Positions 44,081-52,754 of a DNA stretch of 64,000 nucleotides are shown here, in pieces; the stretch's first letter is position 1; each line of letters starts with the position of its first letter. The translations under genes and the position numbers were made by a program. Source of the stretch: Bacillus cytotoxicus (lineage in GTDB: Bacteria; Bacillota; Bacilli; Bacillales; Bacillaceae_G); the NCBI RefSeq assembly GCF_023715645.1, contig NZ_JAMBOP010000003.1, positions 62,001 to 126,000 of the forward strand, given 5' to 3'. Below the pieces are notes generated by a model, which searched no databases, was not told the origin of the DNA, and saw only the letters and a program-made list of their open reading frames with translations.

Positions 44081-44109
44081 AATGGAGCTGTAGTACCTAC
44101 AGCTCCATT
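44081..44109. terminator. Hairpin after the alcohol dehydrogenase remnant
   Basis: A perfect 13-bp stem, AATGGAGCTGTAG and its complement, with a 3-base loop. On the minus strand it is followed by TTTATTT. Confidence 0.65.
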
Positions 44110-44148
44110 CTTCATATTTTACTCTCGTCAGCATTTACTTCTCTGCCT

Positions 44149-44347
44149 TCAAAATGTTTCCAATACAATCTTTCCAATCATACTTCCTGTTTCAATCATC
44201 TCATGCGCTTTTCTAATATTAGCTGCATGAATTGGCGATAACGTCTTGTTTACTGTCGTCTTAAGCACTTTTTGATCTAGCAATTCACTAACTTGATTTA
44301 ACAAAATGTGTTGGTTGATCATATCTTCAGTGTAGTACATAGCTCTT
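44149..44347 (-). pseudogene. Zinc-type alcohol dehydrogenase C-terminal remnant
   Basis: The frame encodes a typical end of a medium-chain dehydrogenase: MYYTEDMINQHILL, then VLKTTVNKTLSPIHAAN and HEMIETGSMIGKIVLE. The first 250 or so residues are missing; the frame is cut exactly at the right end of the IS200/IS605-like element. The missing half is not found on the far side of the element, so the insertion was followed by a deletion. Confidence 0.75.
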
Positions 44348-44502
44348 TTGAGACTCCCACGACTAAAGTCGCAAGCCCTAATCCTTACGGATTGACGGGT
44401 GGGATTCTTGAATGACTAAACGTTCGCAATCCATTTCTGTTTTGAACAGACTTCAAGATGAGGGCATCTCATTGCCCCTCCTAAGACAGTGCGTATAGCA
44501 TC
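44348..44502 (-). ncRNA. Candidate omega (right-end) RNA of the TnpB element
   Basis: The region from the tnpB stop to the transposon right end is about 155 bases and rich in hairpins, including ATCC-GTAA-GGAT and CGACTTTAGTCG. TnpB nucleases use an RNA from this place as guide scaffold, with the guide taken from DNA just beyond the right end (from 44347 downward, inside the dehydrogenase remnant). Assigned by position only. Confidence 0.45.
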
Positions 44503-45582
44503 TTAGGCTGATTGACTGTTACCATCAATCACAGTTGCGTAGCGAATATTCATCGCCCCAACAATATCACGATGTTTCTCAAATCCACATCGGCACTTGT
44601 ATTTTCTGTCTTGTGCTTTGTTCTTTTCAGAACATTTCGGACATGTTTGACTTGTATAAGCAGGGTTCACATATTCGACCTTAATACCTACTAAATTCGC
44701 TTTGTATTCAATGAATTGCGCTAAACGATAGAATGACCAAGTGTGTAGATTTTTCTCGTTTTTACGGCTTGTTCTTGCCGTCTGTCTAATATTCGTTAGT
44801 TGTTCTAAACGAATAACAGAAATGTTATTATCGGTTGCAAAGTCAACGATTTCACGACTTACTTTGTGGTCTTGGTCTTGCATCCATCTTTGTTCTTTAT
44901 CATCAAGTTGTCGAATGGCATTTAATTTCTTGTTTTCACCTAACTTCTTACGAACACTACGAAACTTACGTTTCATATATTTGTTTTGTCTACCATTGCC
45001 GAAGAAACGAACTTTATCATCGTCTGTGATGGCTACCGCAGGGACTTTAAGACCTAAGTCTACTCCTAAAATCTTCGTTCCTGTTTTTTCATTTGTAGGA
45101 ATCGTGACAGATATTTGAGCAATCCACTTATTAGATTTCTTCGTGATACGAAGTGTACCTAACTTGTGTTTTAACAAATTAAAATTGCGATTATATTTAT
45201 CAGTTAATAAAGCACGAACCTTTAAGCGAGTTGATTTTCCATTTACCATGAATGGAATTGAAATGTACGTGAAATCAAACGAATAGTTTTGATTGTTCCA
45301 TACACAAACAGGTCTCTTTAGAATCGGAATAACTTTGTATTTACTTTTTTTCACCTTTGTAGAAAACACACTTTTAGCGTCTTTAATTGCTTGGTTCTTC
45401 ACTGCGCTTGGAAGATTAGCTTCAACATCTTTTGTACTTTTCTTAGTGCTTTTCTTCGCTTCAGCCATTTCAGATACAAGTGTATTAATGACTTTGATAT
45501 ACTCGTAGCTACTTTGTTCCAATAGCTGAATTTGTTCTTTTGTTGGAAGCAATTTAACTTTGACTGTGATAGTTTGTGACAC
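44503..45582 (-). CDS. tnpB: TnpB RNA-guided nuclease (IS605 OrfB), 359 aa
   Basis: The RuvC active site looks intact: Asp175 in LGVDLGLKVP, Glu260 in VIRLEQLTNI and Asp339 in HRDIVGAMNI. The zinc ribbon has Cys314, Cys317, Cys330 and Cys332. TnpB proteins are RNA-guided DNA nucleases and the ancestors of Cas12. I chose the GTG at 45582, with GAGGGGGTG upstream; the frame is open three codons further to a GTG overlapping the tnpA stop. Length is slightly under the 370-400 usual for the family. Confidence 0.88.
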   Translation of the reverse strand: MSQTITVKVKLLPTKEQIQLLEQSSYEYIKVINTLVSEMAEAKKSTKKSTKDVEANLPSAVKNQAIKDAKSVFSTKVKKSKYKVIPILKRPVCVWNNQNYSFDFTYISIPFMVNGKSTRLKVRALLTDKYNRNFNLLKHKLGTLRITKKSNKWIAQISVTIPTNEKTGTKILGVDLGLKVPAVAITDDDKVRFFGNGRQNKYMKRKFRSVRKKLGENKKLNAIRQLDDKEQRWMQDQDHKVSREIVDFATDNNISVIRLEQLTNIRQTARTSRKNEKNLHTWSFYRLAQFIEYKANLVGIKVEYVNPAYTSQTCPKCSEKNKAQDRKYKCRCGFEKHRDIVGAMNIRYATVIDGNSQSA

Positions 45583-45587
45583 AATTT

Positions 45588-45800
45588 TCACCCCCTCGTC
45601 TTTTGATTTTCAACATACTGTTTAATTGTCTCAGTCGATACATTTCCAGCAGTAGAAACAAAATAGGAACGTGTCCATAGACTTGGCAAGTGTTGAAGAT
45701 GAGGAAACTCTCCTCTCAAACGCTTCGATGTCACTCCTTTAATTTTTGCCATTGTGTCAGCAGGACTAAGTGTTGGTAGTGTATTTAAGAACTTATGTAA
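45588..45800 (-). pseudogene. Truncated IS200-like transposase TnpA, C-terminal 70 codons
   Basis: The frame reads FLNTLPTLSPADTMAKIKGV, then SLWTRSYFVSTAGNVSTETI and KQYVENQ, the C-terminal part of a Y1 transposase with the catalytic Tyr in RSYFVSTAG. The HUH metal motif and everything before it are missing. Its stop codon overlaps the start region of tnpB, the normal arrangement. The 170 bases between it and pgaC show only the likely pgaC promoter region. Confidence 0.7.
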
Positions 45801-45968
45801 GAAGGCACAATAATGTCACATAGTATCACTAATGTTACTAATGGTATGATCACCTTTATAAATAATGATGAATTGGCGTTATTTAACAATAGTTATTGGT
45901 TAGAAAATCATTTATGCTAGTTGTAAGTAACATTACTTCGGAAATAAACCTGTAGAGGTGTAGCAAAT

Positions 45969-47195
45969 ATGATGTCTTTTCTATCTGGGTTTGTAATATG
46001 GTATCCCATCTGTATGTCTATTATTTGGATGGTAGGTGCTATTGTATTTTATATTTGTATAGAATCTAAACAAAAACTATCTCGAGATGAAACACCGTTT
46101 GTTTCAATTTTAATACCTTGTTACAACGAAGAACAAACAATTCGAGAAACGATATATCATGTAATGAAACAAAAGTATCCCCATTATGAAGTCATTGTCA
46201 TAAATGATGGAAGTACAGATCAAACCGTTCCTATCGTTAAACAGCTCATTGGTACATATCCTAACTTACGATGTGTAAATGTGAAAAAAAACCTCGGAAA
46301 AGCCAATGCATTACATGCCGGGTTATTAGCTTCTAAAGGAGATTTTTTAGTTTGCATAGATGCTGATGCGATATTAGATATACATGCATTACAGTGCATG
46401 ATTCCACATTTTTCAACTGCTAACCAGGGAAACAATATAGGTGCAGTAACTGGAAATCCGAGAGTTAGAAATCGGAATAATCTTTTAAGCAAAATACAAA
46501 TATCTGAATTTTCAAGCATAGTAGGTATGATTAAAAGAACACAAAGCATATACGGAGGTATAATGACAGTTTCGGGTGTCGTTGTTGCTTTTCGAAAACA
46601 AGCATTATTAGATTGTCAGTTATGGGATCGAGATATTTTAACGGAAGATATTGCGGTAACTTGGAAATTACAGAAAAAAGGTTGGCAGATTAAATATGAA
46701 CCTAGTGCTATTTGTTGGATGTTAGTTCCCGAAACTTTATCTGGATTGTGGAAACAAAGAATTCGATGGGCACAAGGTGGTTTAGAAGTATTAATTAAAC
46801 ATAGGGATATCTTTTTAAGTTGGAAGCATAAAAGTTTATATATAATTTATATAGAACAACTTATAAGTATTATATGGTCAATCGTATGGTTTCTCATGAC
46901 TGTGACTTTTTTCATAAATATTTCTTTTACATTTGATTATTTGAAATTATTCACAGTATCATCAGGGGTATTATCGATGATATGTGTGTTTCAATTTTTC
47001 ATTGCAATCATGATAGATAAAAAATATGATGTGAATTTAATACAAGAATATATATGGGCTGCATGGTATCCGATATGTTATTGGTATATTAATGTTTTTG
47101 TAATTATAATGGCTATTGTGAAAGTTTCAACAAAAAGGAAAGGAAAATTTGCAGTATGGGAAAGTCCAGACAGAGGTCTACAACAAACGAAATAA
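45969..47195 (+). CDS. pgaC: PgaC/IcaA-like poly-N-acetylglucosamine synthase, 408 aa
   Basis: A processive family 2 glycosyltransferase in the membrane, making a beta-1,6-type N-acetylglucosamine polymer. Motifs in order are INDGSTD (Asp80), CIDADA (Asp131, Asp133), TEDIAV (Asp227) and KQRIRWAQGG (Q-x-x-R-W, residues 263-267). A membrane span is at residues 8-30, with more at 295-320, 330-350 and 370-395. Gene order with a two-span small protein and a deacetylase matches the Ica/Pga system. The start follows GTAGAGGTGTAGCAAAT. Confidence 0.88.
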   Translation: MMSFLSGFVIWYPICMSIIWMVGAIVFYICIESKQKLSRDETPFVSILIPCYNEEQTIRETIYHVMKQKYPHYEVIVINDGSTDQTVPIVKQLIGTYPNLRCVNVKKNLGKANALHAGLLASKGDFLVCIDADAILDIHALQCMIPHFSTANQGNNIGAVTGNPRVRNRNNLLSKIQISEFSSIVGMIKRTQSIYGGIMTVSGVVVAFRKQALLDCQLWDRDILTEDIAVTWKLQKKGWQIKYEPSAICWMLVPETLSGLWKQRIRWAQGGLEVLIKHRDIFLSWKHKSLYIIYIEQLISIIWSIVWFLMTVTFFINISFTFDYLKLFTVSSGVLSMICVFQFFIAIMIDKKYDVNLIQEYIWAAWYPICYWYINVFVIIMAIVKVSTKRKGKFAVWESPDRGLQQTK

Positions 47196-47617
47196 TTATA
47201 AATGATTTGAATTTAACGAAAATGAGATTTTCACAATATTGTATATCCTTATTTTTATGGTTATATATTATGATGTTTGGTATTTTTATTATCATGAATT
47301 GTTTCAAATGGCATATGGATTTTATGGAATTCCTATTATTTTTGTTGAATACAAACCAATCACATATTCGAATCATGATATTTATTATACTTGCATGGGG
47401 TACTCTCTCATTTTTTTTCATGTTTCTGTGGAATACGTATAGGTCTTATAACCTCCAATCAAAAACAACAAGACAAGTCTGGGATACAGAGCAACATGTA
47501 AATATGACATCTCGTTTTTTTCATGTGACGACAGAGGAGAATATATATTTCCAAACGGAAACATATATAGAAATAGAGTCCTCATTGGATACAAAATATA
47601 AACTGCATGTTTCATGA
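47156..47617 (+). CDS. PgaD/IcaD-like small membrane partner, 153 aa
   Basis: It overlaps the end of the glycosyltransferase gene by 40 bases in another frame. Two membrane spans lie at about residues 25-47 and 71-92, with a short cytoplasmic end containing TTRQVWDTEQHVN. PgaD/IcaD proteins share this two-span layout and are needed for synthase activity. Sequence likeness alone is weak; the call rests on layout and place. Confidence 0.65.
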   Translation: MGKSRQRSTTNEIIINDLNLTKMRFSQYCISLFLWLYIMMFGIFIIMNCFKWHMDFMEFLLFLLNTNQSHIRIMIFIILAWGTLSFFFMFLWNTYRSYNLQSKTTRQVWDTEQHVNMTSRFFHVTTEENIYFQTETYIEIESSLDTKYKLHVS

Positions 47618-48490
47618 AGTTGTTTGGACCCAATTTTGTATCACTTTCCAAGAAAAATCATCAACTAATACTCTTTGAATAAAAAAAGGGGCACTATGTT
47701 GATTAACAATTCCTGATGATAAAGTGAATAATAAGTCATATTGCTCAGATAATAATACGTTATCTGTCTGTGGTGTCCCAAACCCATATGGATATGCAAA
47801 ATATTTTGGTTCATACCCGAAGTGATCATAAAAAACTTGTTTTGCCCGTTTGGAATCTGTAATAAATTTAGATAGATTTTCATTTTTTAAAAAAGGAGGA
47901 TTCTCATCTTTTTCAATATAATGTAATTGATGAGTATGTGTCCCCACTGTTACTAGATTTGATCGTGTCATTTCAAAAATTTGATCCCAGGTAACCATAG
48001 TTAATCCATTGAAATTTGGATTTCCTACTTCTCCTGTAATGATAAAGATTGTAAAAGGGATTTGTTGCTTTTTTAAAAAGGGATACGCATAACGATAAAC
48101 ACTCTGATCAATGTCATCAAATGTAATCAACGCACATTTTGATGGCATTTCTTTTTGTTGATTTATGTAATCAGATAATTCTTTTGGTGTGATAAATTGA
48201 AATTGATGTTTTTGTAAATAAGTAATTTGCTTCATAAAATCATCTTCAAAAACAGAATACGTTGTTAATTCTGGGTTTCCACTTACTTTCGCCAGGTATT
48301 TAATAATGGCATTACCAGGACGAATTCGATGATAATTTAATACGATACACCCCTTTCCAGAAAGTTTTTCAACTTGTGTAAATGGGGGGTCTTTTTCCTT
48401 TGTCACATAAGCATATATACATGTATATAAAATGATAAAAAGAAACAGAAACGTACTAATCAATAGTTTTCTTTTCACACTATCCCTCAT
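47612..48490 (-). CDS. Polysaccharide deacetylase, IcaB/PgaB-like, 292 aa
   Basis: A membrane-anchored surface enzyme (residues 8-27 form the anchor) that removes acetyl groups from the polymer. Metal-site motifs are LITFDDIDQS (Asp-Asp) and GTHTHQLHYI (His-x3-His), and AYPYGFG follows. The N-terminal GKGCIVLNYHRI is typical of the IcaB/PgaB group. It is convergent with the pgaC genes and overlaps the end of the second by six bases; in staphylococci the deacetylase is in the same operon, so the arrangement here differs. Confidence 0.85.
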   Translation of the reverse strand: MRDSVKRKLLISTFLFLFIILYTCIYAYVTKEKDPPFTQVEKLSGKGCIVLNYHRIRPGNAIIKYLAKVSGNPELTTYSVFEDDFMKQITYLQKHQFQFITPKELSDYINQQKEMPSKCALITFDDIDQSVYRYAYPFLKKQQIPFTIFIITGEVGNPNFNGLTMVTWDQIFEMTRSNLVTVGTHTHQLHYIEKDENPPFLKNENLSKFITDSKRAKQVFYDHFGYEPKYFAYPYGFGTPQTDNVLLSEQYDLLFTLSSGIVNQHSAPFFIQRVLVDDFSWKVIQNWVQTTS

Positions 48491-48757
48491 TTTATGTTGT
48501 TTGTATTATATATTTTTTTAATATCCCCTAATGCTTATGTAATTATGACAACGAAGATTGAATTTCTTTTAAATAACACACTAACTCAACATTCCATATC
48601 CTTATCAAAAAATAAAACAAAATAGAAGAGATTTTAGCTGTATACCAAATATATTTCAGTTCATATAGTCTATCATTTCACGTATAATAAAATGGAATAT
48701 TTCAGGAAATGAACAAAGTATAATCCAAAGAATAAGTTAAAAAACAGGAGGAGTGTT

Positions 48758-48985
48758 ATGACTCGTTGTACAAAGTGTAATGCGAGATGGAAAGCAAAAG
48801 ATGTATGGTCCCTTTTTTTCCAAAATGACGGTAAGGATTGTCCGTATTGTAATCAAAGACAATATATTTCAGCCGAAACCTTTCGTTTTTCAAGTGAAGT
48901 TTTACGTTGCCTCTTTTTATTACTTTTCCCGTTCTTCGTTGAACTCAGCGATGAGAGCCCTTTAAAAGGCTTTAGGAAAAAATAA
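48758..48985 (+). CDS. Small zinc-ribbon protein (cxxc_20_cxxc type), 75 aa
   Basis: Two CxxC pairs, CTKC at residues 4-7 and CPYC at 28-31, match the TIGR04104-type pattern. A hydrophobic segment (CLFLLLFPFFVEL) follows. AGGAGGAGTGTT gives a strong ribosome site. A longer relative is at 39773-40051. Function unknown. Confidence 0.7.
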   Translation: MTRCTKCNARWKAKDVWSLFFQNDGKDCPYCNQRQYISAETFRFSSEVLRCLFLLLFPFFVELSDESPLKGFRKK

Positions 48986-49168
48986 TATGGGTTTTCTCCA
49001 TCTTATCTTCCCGTTCAATAAAAAAAGATTAACCAAAACATGCTCCCATTTATAAGAAAGACATTTATATGTAGCGCTTCTAATTATATTGAATTCACCT
49101 GGATCACAGACTAAGCAAAATGAACCTTTGATAAAGTTATATTTAAGGTATTTTACAGGAGGGCGACA

Positions 49169-49375
49169 ATGAAGAACTTCATCGTAATGTTCTTTTCTAT
49201 TCTACTGTCAAATCTCATTTCCAAATCACTATATTCCTATATTGGTCTGAACTACAACGTATTTTATGATAAATTCGACCTTTTATTATTTATAATTGAC
49301 TTCGGAATCTATTTCATCATTTTTCTGGCAATATACTCCCTTTTACATAAACTTATAATTAAAGAAAAAAAATGA
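49169..49375 (+). CDS. Small hypothetical membrane protein, 68 aa
   Basis: Two hydrophobic spans (residues 4-22 and 37-60) and a basic tail (KLIIKEKK). CAGGAGGGCGACA precedes the ATG closely, which supports real translation. No family recognised. Confidence 0.6.
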   Translation: MKNFIVMFFSILLSNLISKSLYSYIGLNYNVFYDKFDLLLFIIDFGIYFIIFLAIYSLLHKLIIKEKK

Positions 49376-49429
49376 ATTGCTCTACTCCTTCTCTTATTTA
49401 CACAAAGAATGTCCATTCTTTATCAATAA

Positions 49430-50203
49430 TTAAATGATTCCGTACTTTCTAAGAGCAAAGTCAATCCCATCTTCACTTGACTTTTTCGTGACGAAATTGG
49501 CAATGGCCTTTAAATGTTCAGTCCCATTTTCCATAGCAATCCCAAGTCCTACTAATTCCAACATATCTATATCATTTCCTCCGTCTCCAAACGCAATAGC
49601 CTCTGATTTATCAATTCCAAAATATTGTAAAACACTTTTGATTGCTAAAGACTTGGATACTTCTTCTTGTAACACATTTAATACAAAAGGGTGCCATCTG
49701 CTAAACGTTAAATGTGGGAACTTATGAATGTATTTCTCTACCGTTTCATCAGTAGCATACAAACACATCAAATAAACCTCTTGATCATAAATATGGTTAT
49801 TTATAGTTGGATAAGCATTCAATGACAATGTTTCGTTCAATGCTGTCAGTATTTCTTTATCTTCTACACCGTTCATACTAAAATCCTCTGTAAAGAAGGA
49901 CAGCCCAGTATTCTCGATATATGCAAATTCAACCACTTCTCGAATGATATTTTTATCCATTGGAACTTTATAAAGAATCTCTTGATTGTGCTTCACATAA
50001 GCTCCGTTTGCTGTAATAAATGTATCTACTCCTAATTCTCTTATTTCATCACACATCGATAACGGTCTTCCTGTTGCTGCAACTACCTTTATCCCTTTAT
50101 TCTTCAATGATTTTATAGCTTCTTTCGTATTATTTGAAATACTACCATTTTCATGATGTGTAAGAGTTCCATCAACATCAAAAAATACAATTCTATAGTC
50201 CAT
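49430..50203 (-). CDS. Cof-type HAD hydrolase, 257 aa
   Basis: A sugar-phosphatase-like HAD protein with a C2B cap. Motif I is FFDVDGTLTHH (Asp8, Asp10), motif II is VVAATGRPLSMC, and motif IV is AIAFGDGGNDIDMLELVGLGIAMENG, followed by the AxAxxVT-type end (ANFVTKKSSEDGI). Such enzymes dephosphorylate sugar phosphates or flavin precursors. Confidence 0.9.
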   Translation of the reverse strand: MDYRIVFFDVDGTLTHHENGSISNNTKEAIKSLKNKGIKVVAATGRPLSMCDEIRELGVDTFITANGAYVKHNQEILYKVPMDKNIIREVVEFAYIENTGLSFFTEDFSMNGVEDKEILTALNETLSLNAYPTINNHIYDQEVYLMCLYATDETVEKYIHKFPHLTFSRWHPFVLNVLQEEVSKSLAIKSVLQYFGIDKSEAIAFGDGGNDIDMLELVGLGIAMENGTEHLKAIANFVTKKSSEDGIDFALRKYGII

Positions 50204-50245
50204 TAGATAGCTCCTTTAAAGATAATATATAAAACGGAAAGTACT

Positions 50246-50398
50246 ATCTAAAAACTTAAAAATCAGAAAATTAAACACTCTGATAATATAACCTTAAATG
50301 GATTAATTTTCAATATTTCCAGAAATGAGAAAACATATGATGAAAGTTTAGAAAATCCAAATGGTCCGCTTGATGGATATAACCAACTGATTAATTGA
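50246..50398 (+). pseudogene. Possible gene tail, about 50 codons
   Basis: A plus-strand frame without a start codon ends at TGA 50396-50398 and contains NGLIFNISRNEKTYDESLEN and PLDGYNQLIN. It is followed by a proper plus-strand terminator at 50481, although no plus-strand gene exists here. This suggests the tail of a deleted gene. I do not recognise the family. Confidence 0.35.
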
Positions 50399-50480
50399 AA
50401 AAAGAATAAACTATTCCACTTGTACGCTCTCTTTGTTCCATATCCTATACAATCGCTATATAATACGTCTTTGAATTATA

Positions 50481-50515
50481 AAAGCTCAGTTGATAAGAAA
50501 AATCAACTGAGCTTT
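50481..50515 (+). terminator. Orphan terminator
   Basis: AAAGCTCAGTTGAT and ATCAACTGAGCTTT arms followed by TTG. It has no intact gene upstream on the plus strand. Confidence 0.7.
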
Positions 50516-50643
50516 TTGTATATTCGTATCTTATCCTTACCTTATTAAATCTTCCGCTAATTCATATACAAATAATTCACTTCTTATTTTTAATAGAATC
50601 GACTGTACTAAAACATTCTTGATGTAAAAACAAATGTTAATGG

Positions 50644-50885
50644 TAACTACTCAGTCATATATTTCATTTAGAAGTTTGGTAAGGAGTATGATTCCAGCGA
50701 AAATACGCCCCTTATTCCCTATAGAAAGTTATTTTCATTCTTCAGCATGTAGATTACTGTTATGAAGATAAAAATGGACCTACTCCTTGCTACCTTTCTT
50801 TGTTTTAAAGCTTCGCGCGTGGCAGGAAAAGCCCTGACCGCTTCTTGTGCATTGCCAGTCCCTCTCGCCCATTTTAAAAATAAAC
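50644..50885 (-). repeat. Composite repeat, copy 13, right end missing
   Basis: It starts AACTACTCAGTCATA, continues TTTGGTAAGGAGTATG, ATGGACCTACTCCTTGC and the CCTGACCGCTTCTTGTGCATTGCC core. The two-hairpin module and the right inverted end of the complete element at 16641-17032 are absent. Confidence 0.65.
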
Positions 50886-50990
50886 GTAATTGGTTCTAAA
50901 TCCGTGAACGGTAAACATTACAGCGATTGCAACGTAGGATGTACATAGACTCTACTAATTATTAATTACATCCACAGTGGTACATCACTA

Positions 50991-52271
50991 CTATTTTCTT
51001 TTATTAATCATCATCTCTAGCATGATCTTATCCATATTCGGTGAACCTTCATTTCCTAGTCGACAAAAGTTTTCGATTGTTTTATCAACATCTGCTTCGA
51101 TAAATCCATCTGTAGCAGAGATACACATTCCTTGTGAGGCTAACAGTGCAGATTGTACAGCTGCGCTTGAGCAAGTCGCTACTTTCATCGCACATCCTGC
51201 TTTTGCTCCGTCACAAATCATCCCTGTTACATTTCCAAGTGTATTTTGGATTGCATACTTTATCTTTTCAATATCCCCGCTCAATAAATACGTAATCGCA
51301 GCCGATGCACTTGCCCCGGCAACTGTTACACCGCAAAGTGCAGACAAACGTCCGAACTGATTTTTAATATAAATCGCTAATAAATGGCTTAACGTAACTG
51401 CACGAATTAGCTCTTCTTCCGAAGCACTTAATTTCTCACCTGCGGCTACTACAGGCATCGTTACGGCAATCCCTTGATTACCACTTCCTGAGTTAGCCAT
51501 TACTGGCATTGTCGAACCGGCCATACGTGCATCTGAACCAGCAGCTGCTAATGCCATCGCATGAGTCGTTAAATCATCTGATAGAATCCCTTTCGATACA
51601 TTTGCCTTTAATGTCTTTCCAACTTGTAAGCCATATTCATTCGCCAAACCATCTAGTGCCACTTTACGATTCAATTCAATACTCTTTTTCACAAGTGCCA
51701 ATTCCTCTACATCTACAGTCGTAACAAATTCATATATTTCTGGAATCGTTAGTTCATCACGTTCTTCTTCAGAAGTGGAAAAGTGTGTATTTCCACAGCC
51801 ATTTTTATAAACAAGCTCCCCATTCGCTTCTACTAATGCGATAAATGTATGATTATCATAAATAATAGCCCTTGCATATCCCTCGTCTGTCGTTAACTTC
51901 ACTTCAATGTATAGCTTTTTAGACGTATCTGCTAATTCTACAGATACTTTCCCCGCTTTTACTAAAGAGATTGCTTGTTCTTCATCTTCTTCCGAGACTC
52001 CAGCTAACACCTCTAAACCTTTTTTGCTATCTCCTGCTAACCCACCTAAAGCAGCAACAAAGTCAATTCCAGTAGCCTTCATTCCTGGTATACCAACCGC
52101 CATTGCATTTTTAATGACATTTGTACTTGCAAGTACTTCAATTGACTGTAGGTCGCCCTTCATATAATCTCTTGCAGTAGCTGTAGCTAACGCAATCGAC
52201 ACTGGCTCTGTACACCCTAAAGCAACGACTAATTCTTTCTCTAACACACGTAACATACTATTCTTGTTCAC
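50991..52271 (-). CDS. CyuA/YhaM-type L-cysteine desulfidase or L-serine ammonia-lyase (UPF0597), 426 aa
   Basis: A cytoplasmic iron-sulfur dehydratase-like enzyme that breaks down cysteine (or serine). The family start ALGCTEPVSIALATA is at residues 17-31. Conserved Cys residues lie in SALCGVTVAGASA, MICDGAKAGCAMK and KVATCSSAA and would hold the cluster, with SGSGNQGI in the middle. It is a single gene. A cre-like site lies upstream. In E. coli the relative acts as a cysteine desulfidase; substrate choice here is inferred from the family. Confidence 0.88.
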   Translation of the reverse strand: MNKNSMLRVLEKELVVALGCTEPVSIALATATARDYMKGDLQSIEVLASTNVIKNAMAVGIPGMKATGIDFVAALGGLAGDSKKGLEVLAGVSEEDEEQAISLVKAGKVSVELADTSKKLYIEVKLTTDEGYARAIIYDNHTFIALVEANGELVYKNGCGNTHFSTSEEERDELTIPEIYEFVTTVDVEELALVKKSIELNRKVALDGLANEYGLQVGKTLKANVSKGILSDDLTTHAMALAAAGSDARMAGSTMPVMANSGSGNQGIAVTMPVVAAGEKLSASEEELIRAVTLSHLLAIYIKNQFGRLSALCGVTVAGASASAAITYLLSGDIEKIKYAIQNTLGNVTGMICDGAKAGCAMKVATCSSAAVQSALLASQGMCISATDGFIEADVDKTIENFCRLGNEGSPNMDKIMLEMMINKRK

Positions 52272-52495
52272 AAATTGTCCCCCTATCTTTCAACCGGCCA
52301 CCATGTGAAATGATGAGCAAGTTTTCACAAAAAATAAATTTTTTATCTTTAATCTTCTGTAAAAAAACGGTATATAATTGGCTCAGATGTTTTTAACACC
52401 TTTATCCATTATTACTTCTATACTCACTGTATTAAATCACAATAATAATAAATCATTATGATAATTTATTATTATATATTAATAGTATAACAATG

Positions 52496-52509
52496 TGTAA
52501 GCGATTACA
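52496..52509. promoter_or_regulatory. cre-like (CcpA) site upstream of cyuA
   Basis: TGTAAGCGATTACA matches the catabolite-responsive consensus TGWAARCGYTWWCA at 13 of 14 positions. It lies about 225 bases before the cyuA start; the 480-base gap also has very AT-rich sequence. Confidence 0.45.
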
Positions 52510-52547
52510 AAATATTTTTTTCTAACTCTCGGTATTTTCATTGCTAA

Positions 52548-52730
52548 CAAGCCTTTAAAGGGCATTCTGCAAAAACAATACAAACAAAGGGGGGATTTCT
52601 AAAATTCGACGTTTATATCCCAAATTTTATTTATAAAGAGGTCTCTCCGGAGAATACAAAGAGGATTAAACAAAGACATGACGGATCAACAAATAGGATC
52701 TTCACTGTTCCACAATTAGTTATCTATTAA
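52548..52730 (+). other. Possible degenerate open frame, 60 codons
   Basis: A plus-strand frame without a start codon encodes KFDVYIPNFIYKEVSPENTK and RHDGSTNRIFTVPQLVIY before TAA. A GGGGGG run lies inside. It may be a gene tail or chance; no family recognised. Confidence 0.2.
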
Positions 52731-52754
52731 AATTTATAAATATTTTCACTTACT

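Larger units (their letters stand above)
44348..45800 (-). mobile_element. IS200/IS605-family element, right end intact, left end lost
   Basis: It holds a truncated tnpA, a full tnpB and a right end with the CGACTTTAGTCG hairpin followed by GGGAG and TCAA. The left hairpin end and the N-terminal part of tnpA are missing, so the element cannot move with its own transposase. The left limit near 45800 is where tnpA likeness stops. Confidence 0.65.

Noticed and set aside
43934-44134. Minus-strand frame of 66 codons at the unknown gene tail
   Set aside because: It is in a different frame from the better coding-like tail ending at 43803, has no ribosome site and spans a terminator hairpin.
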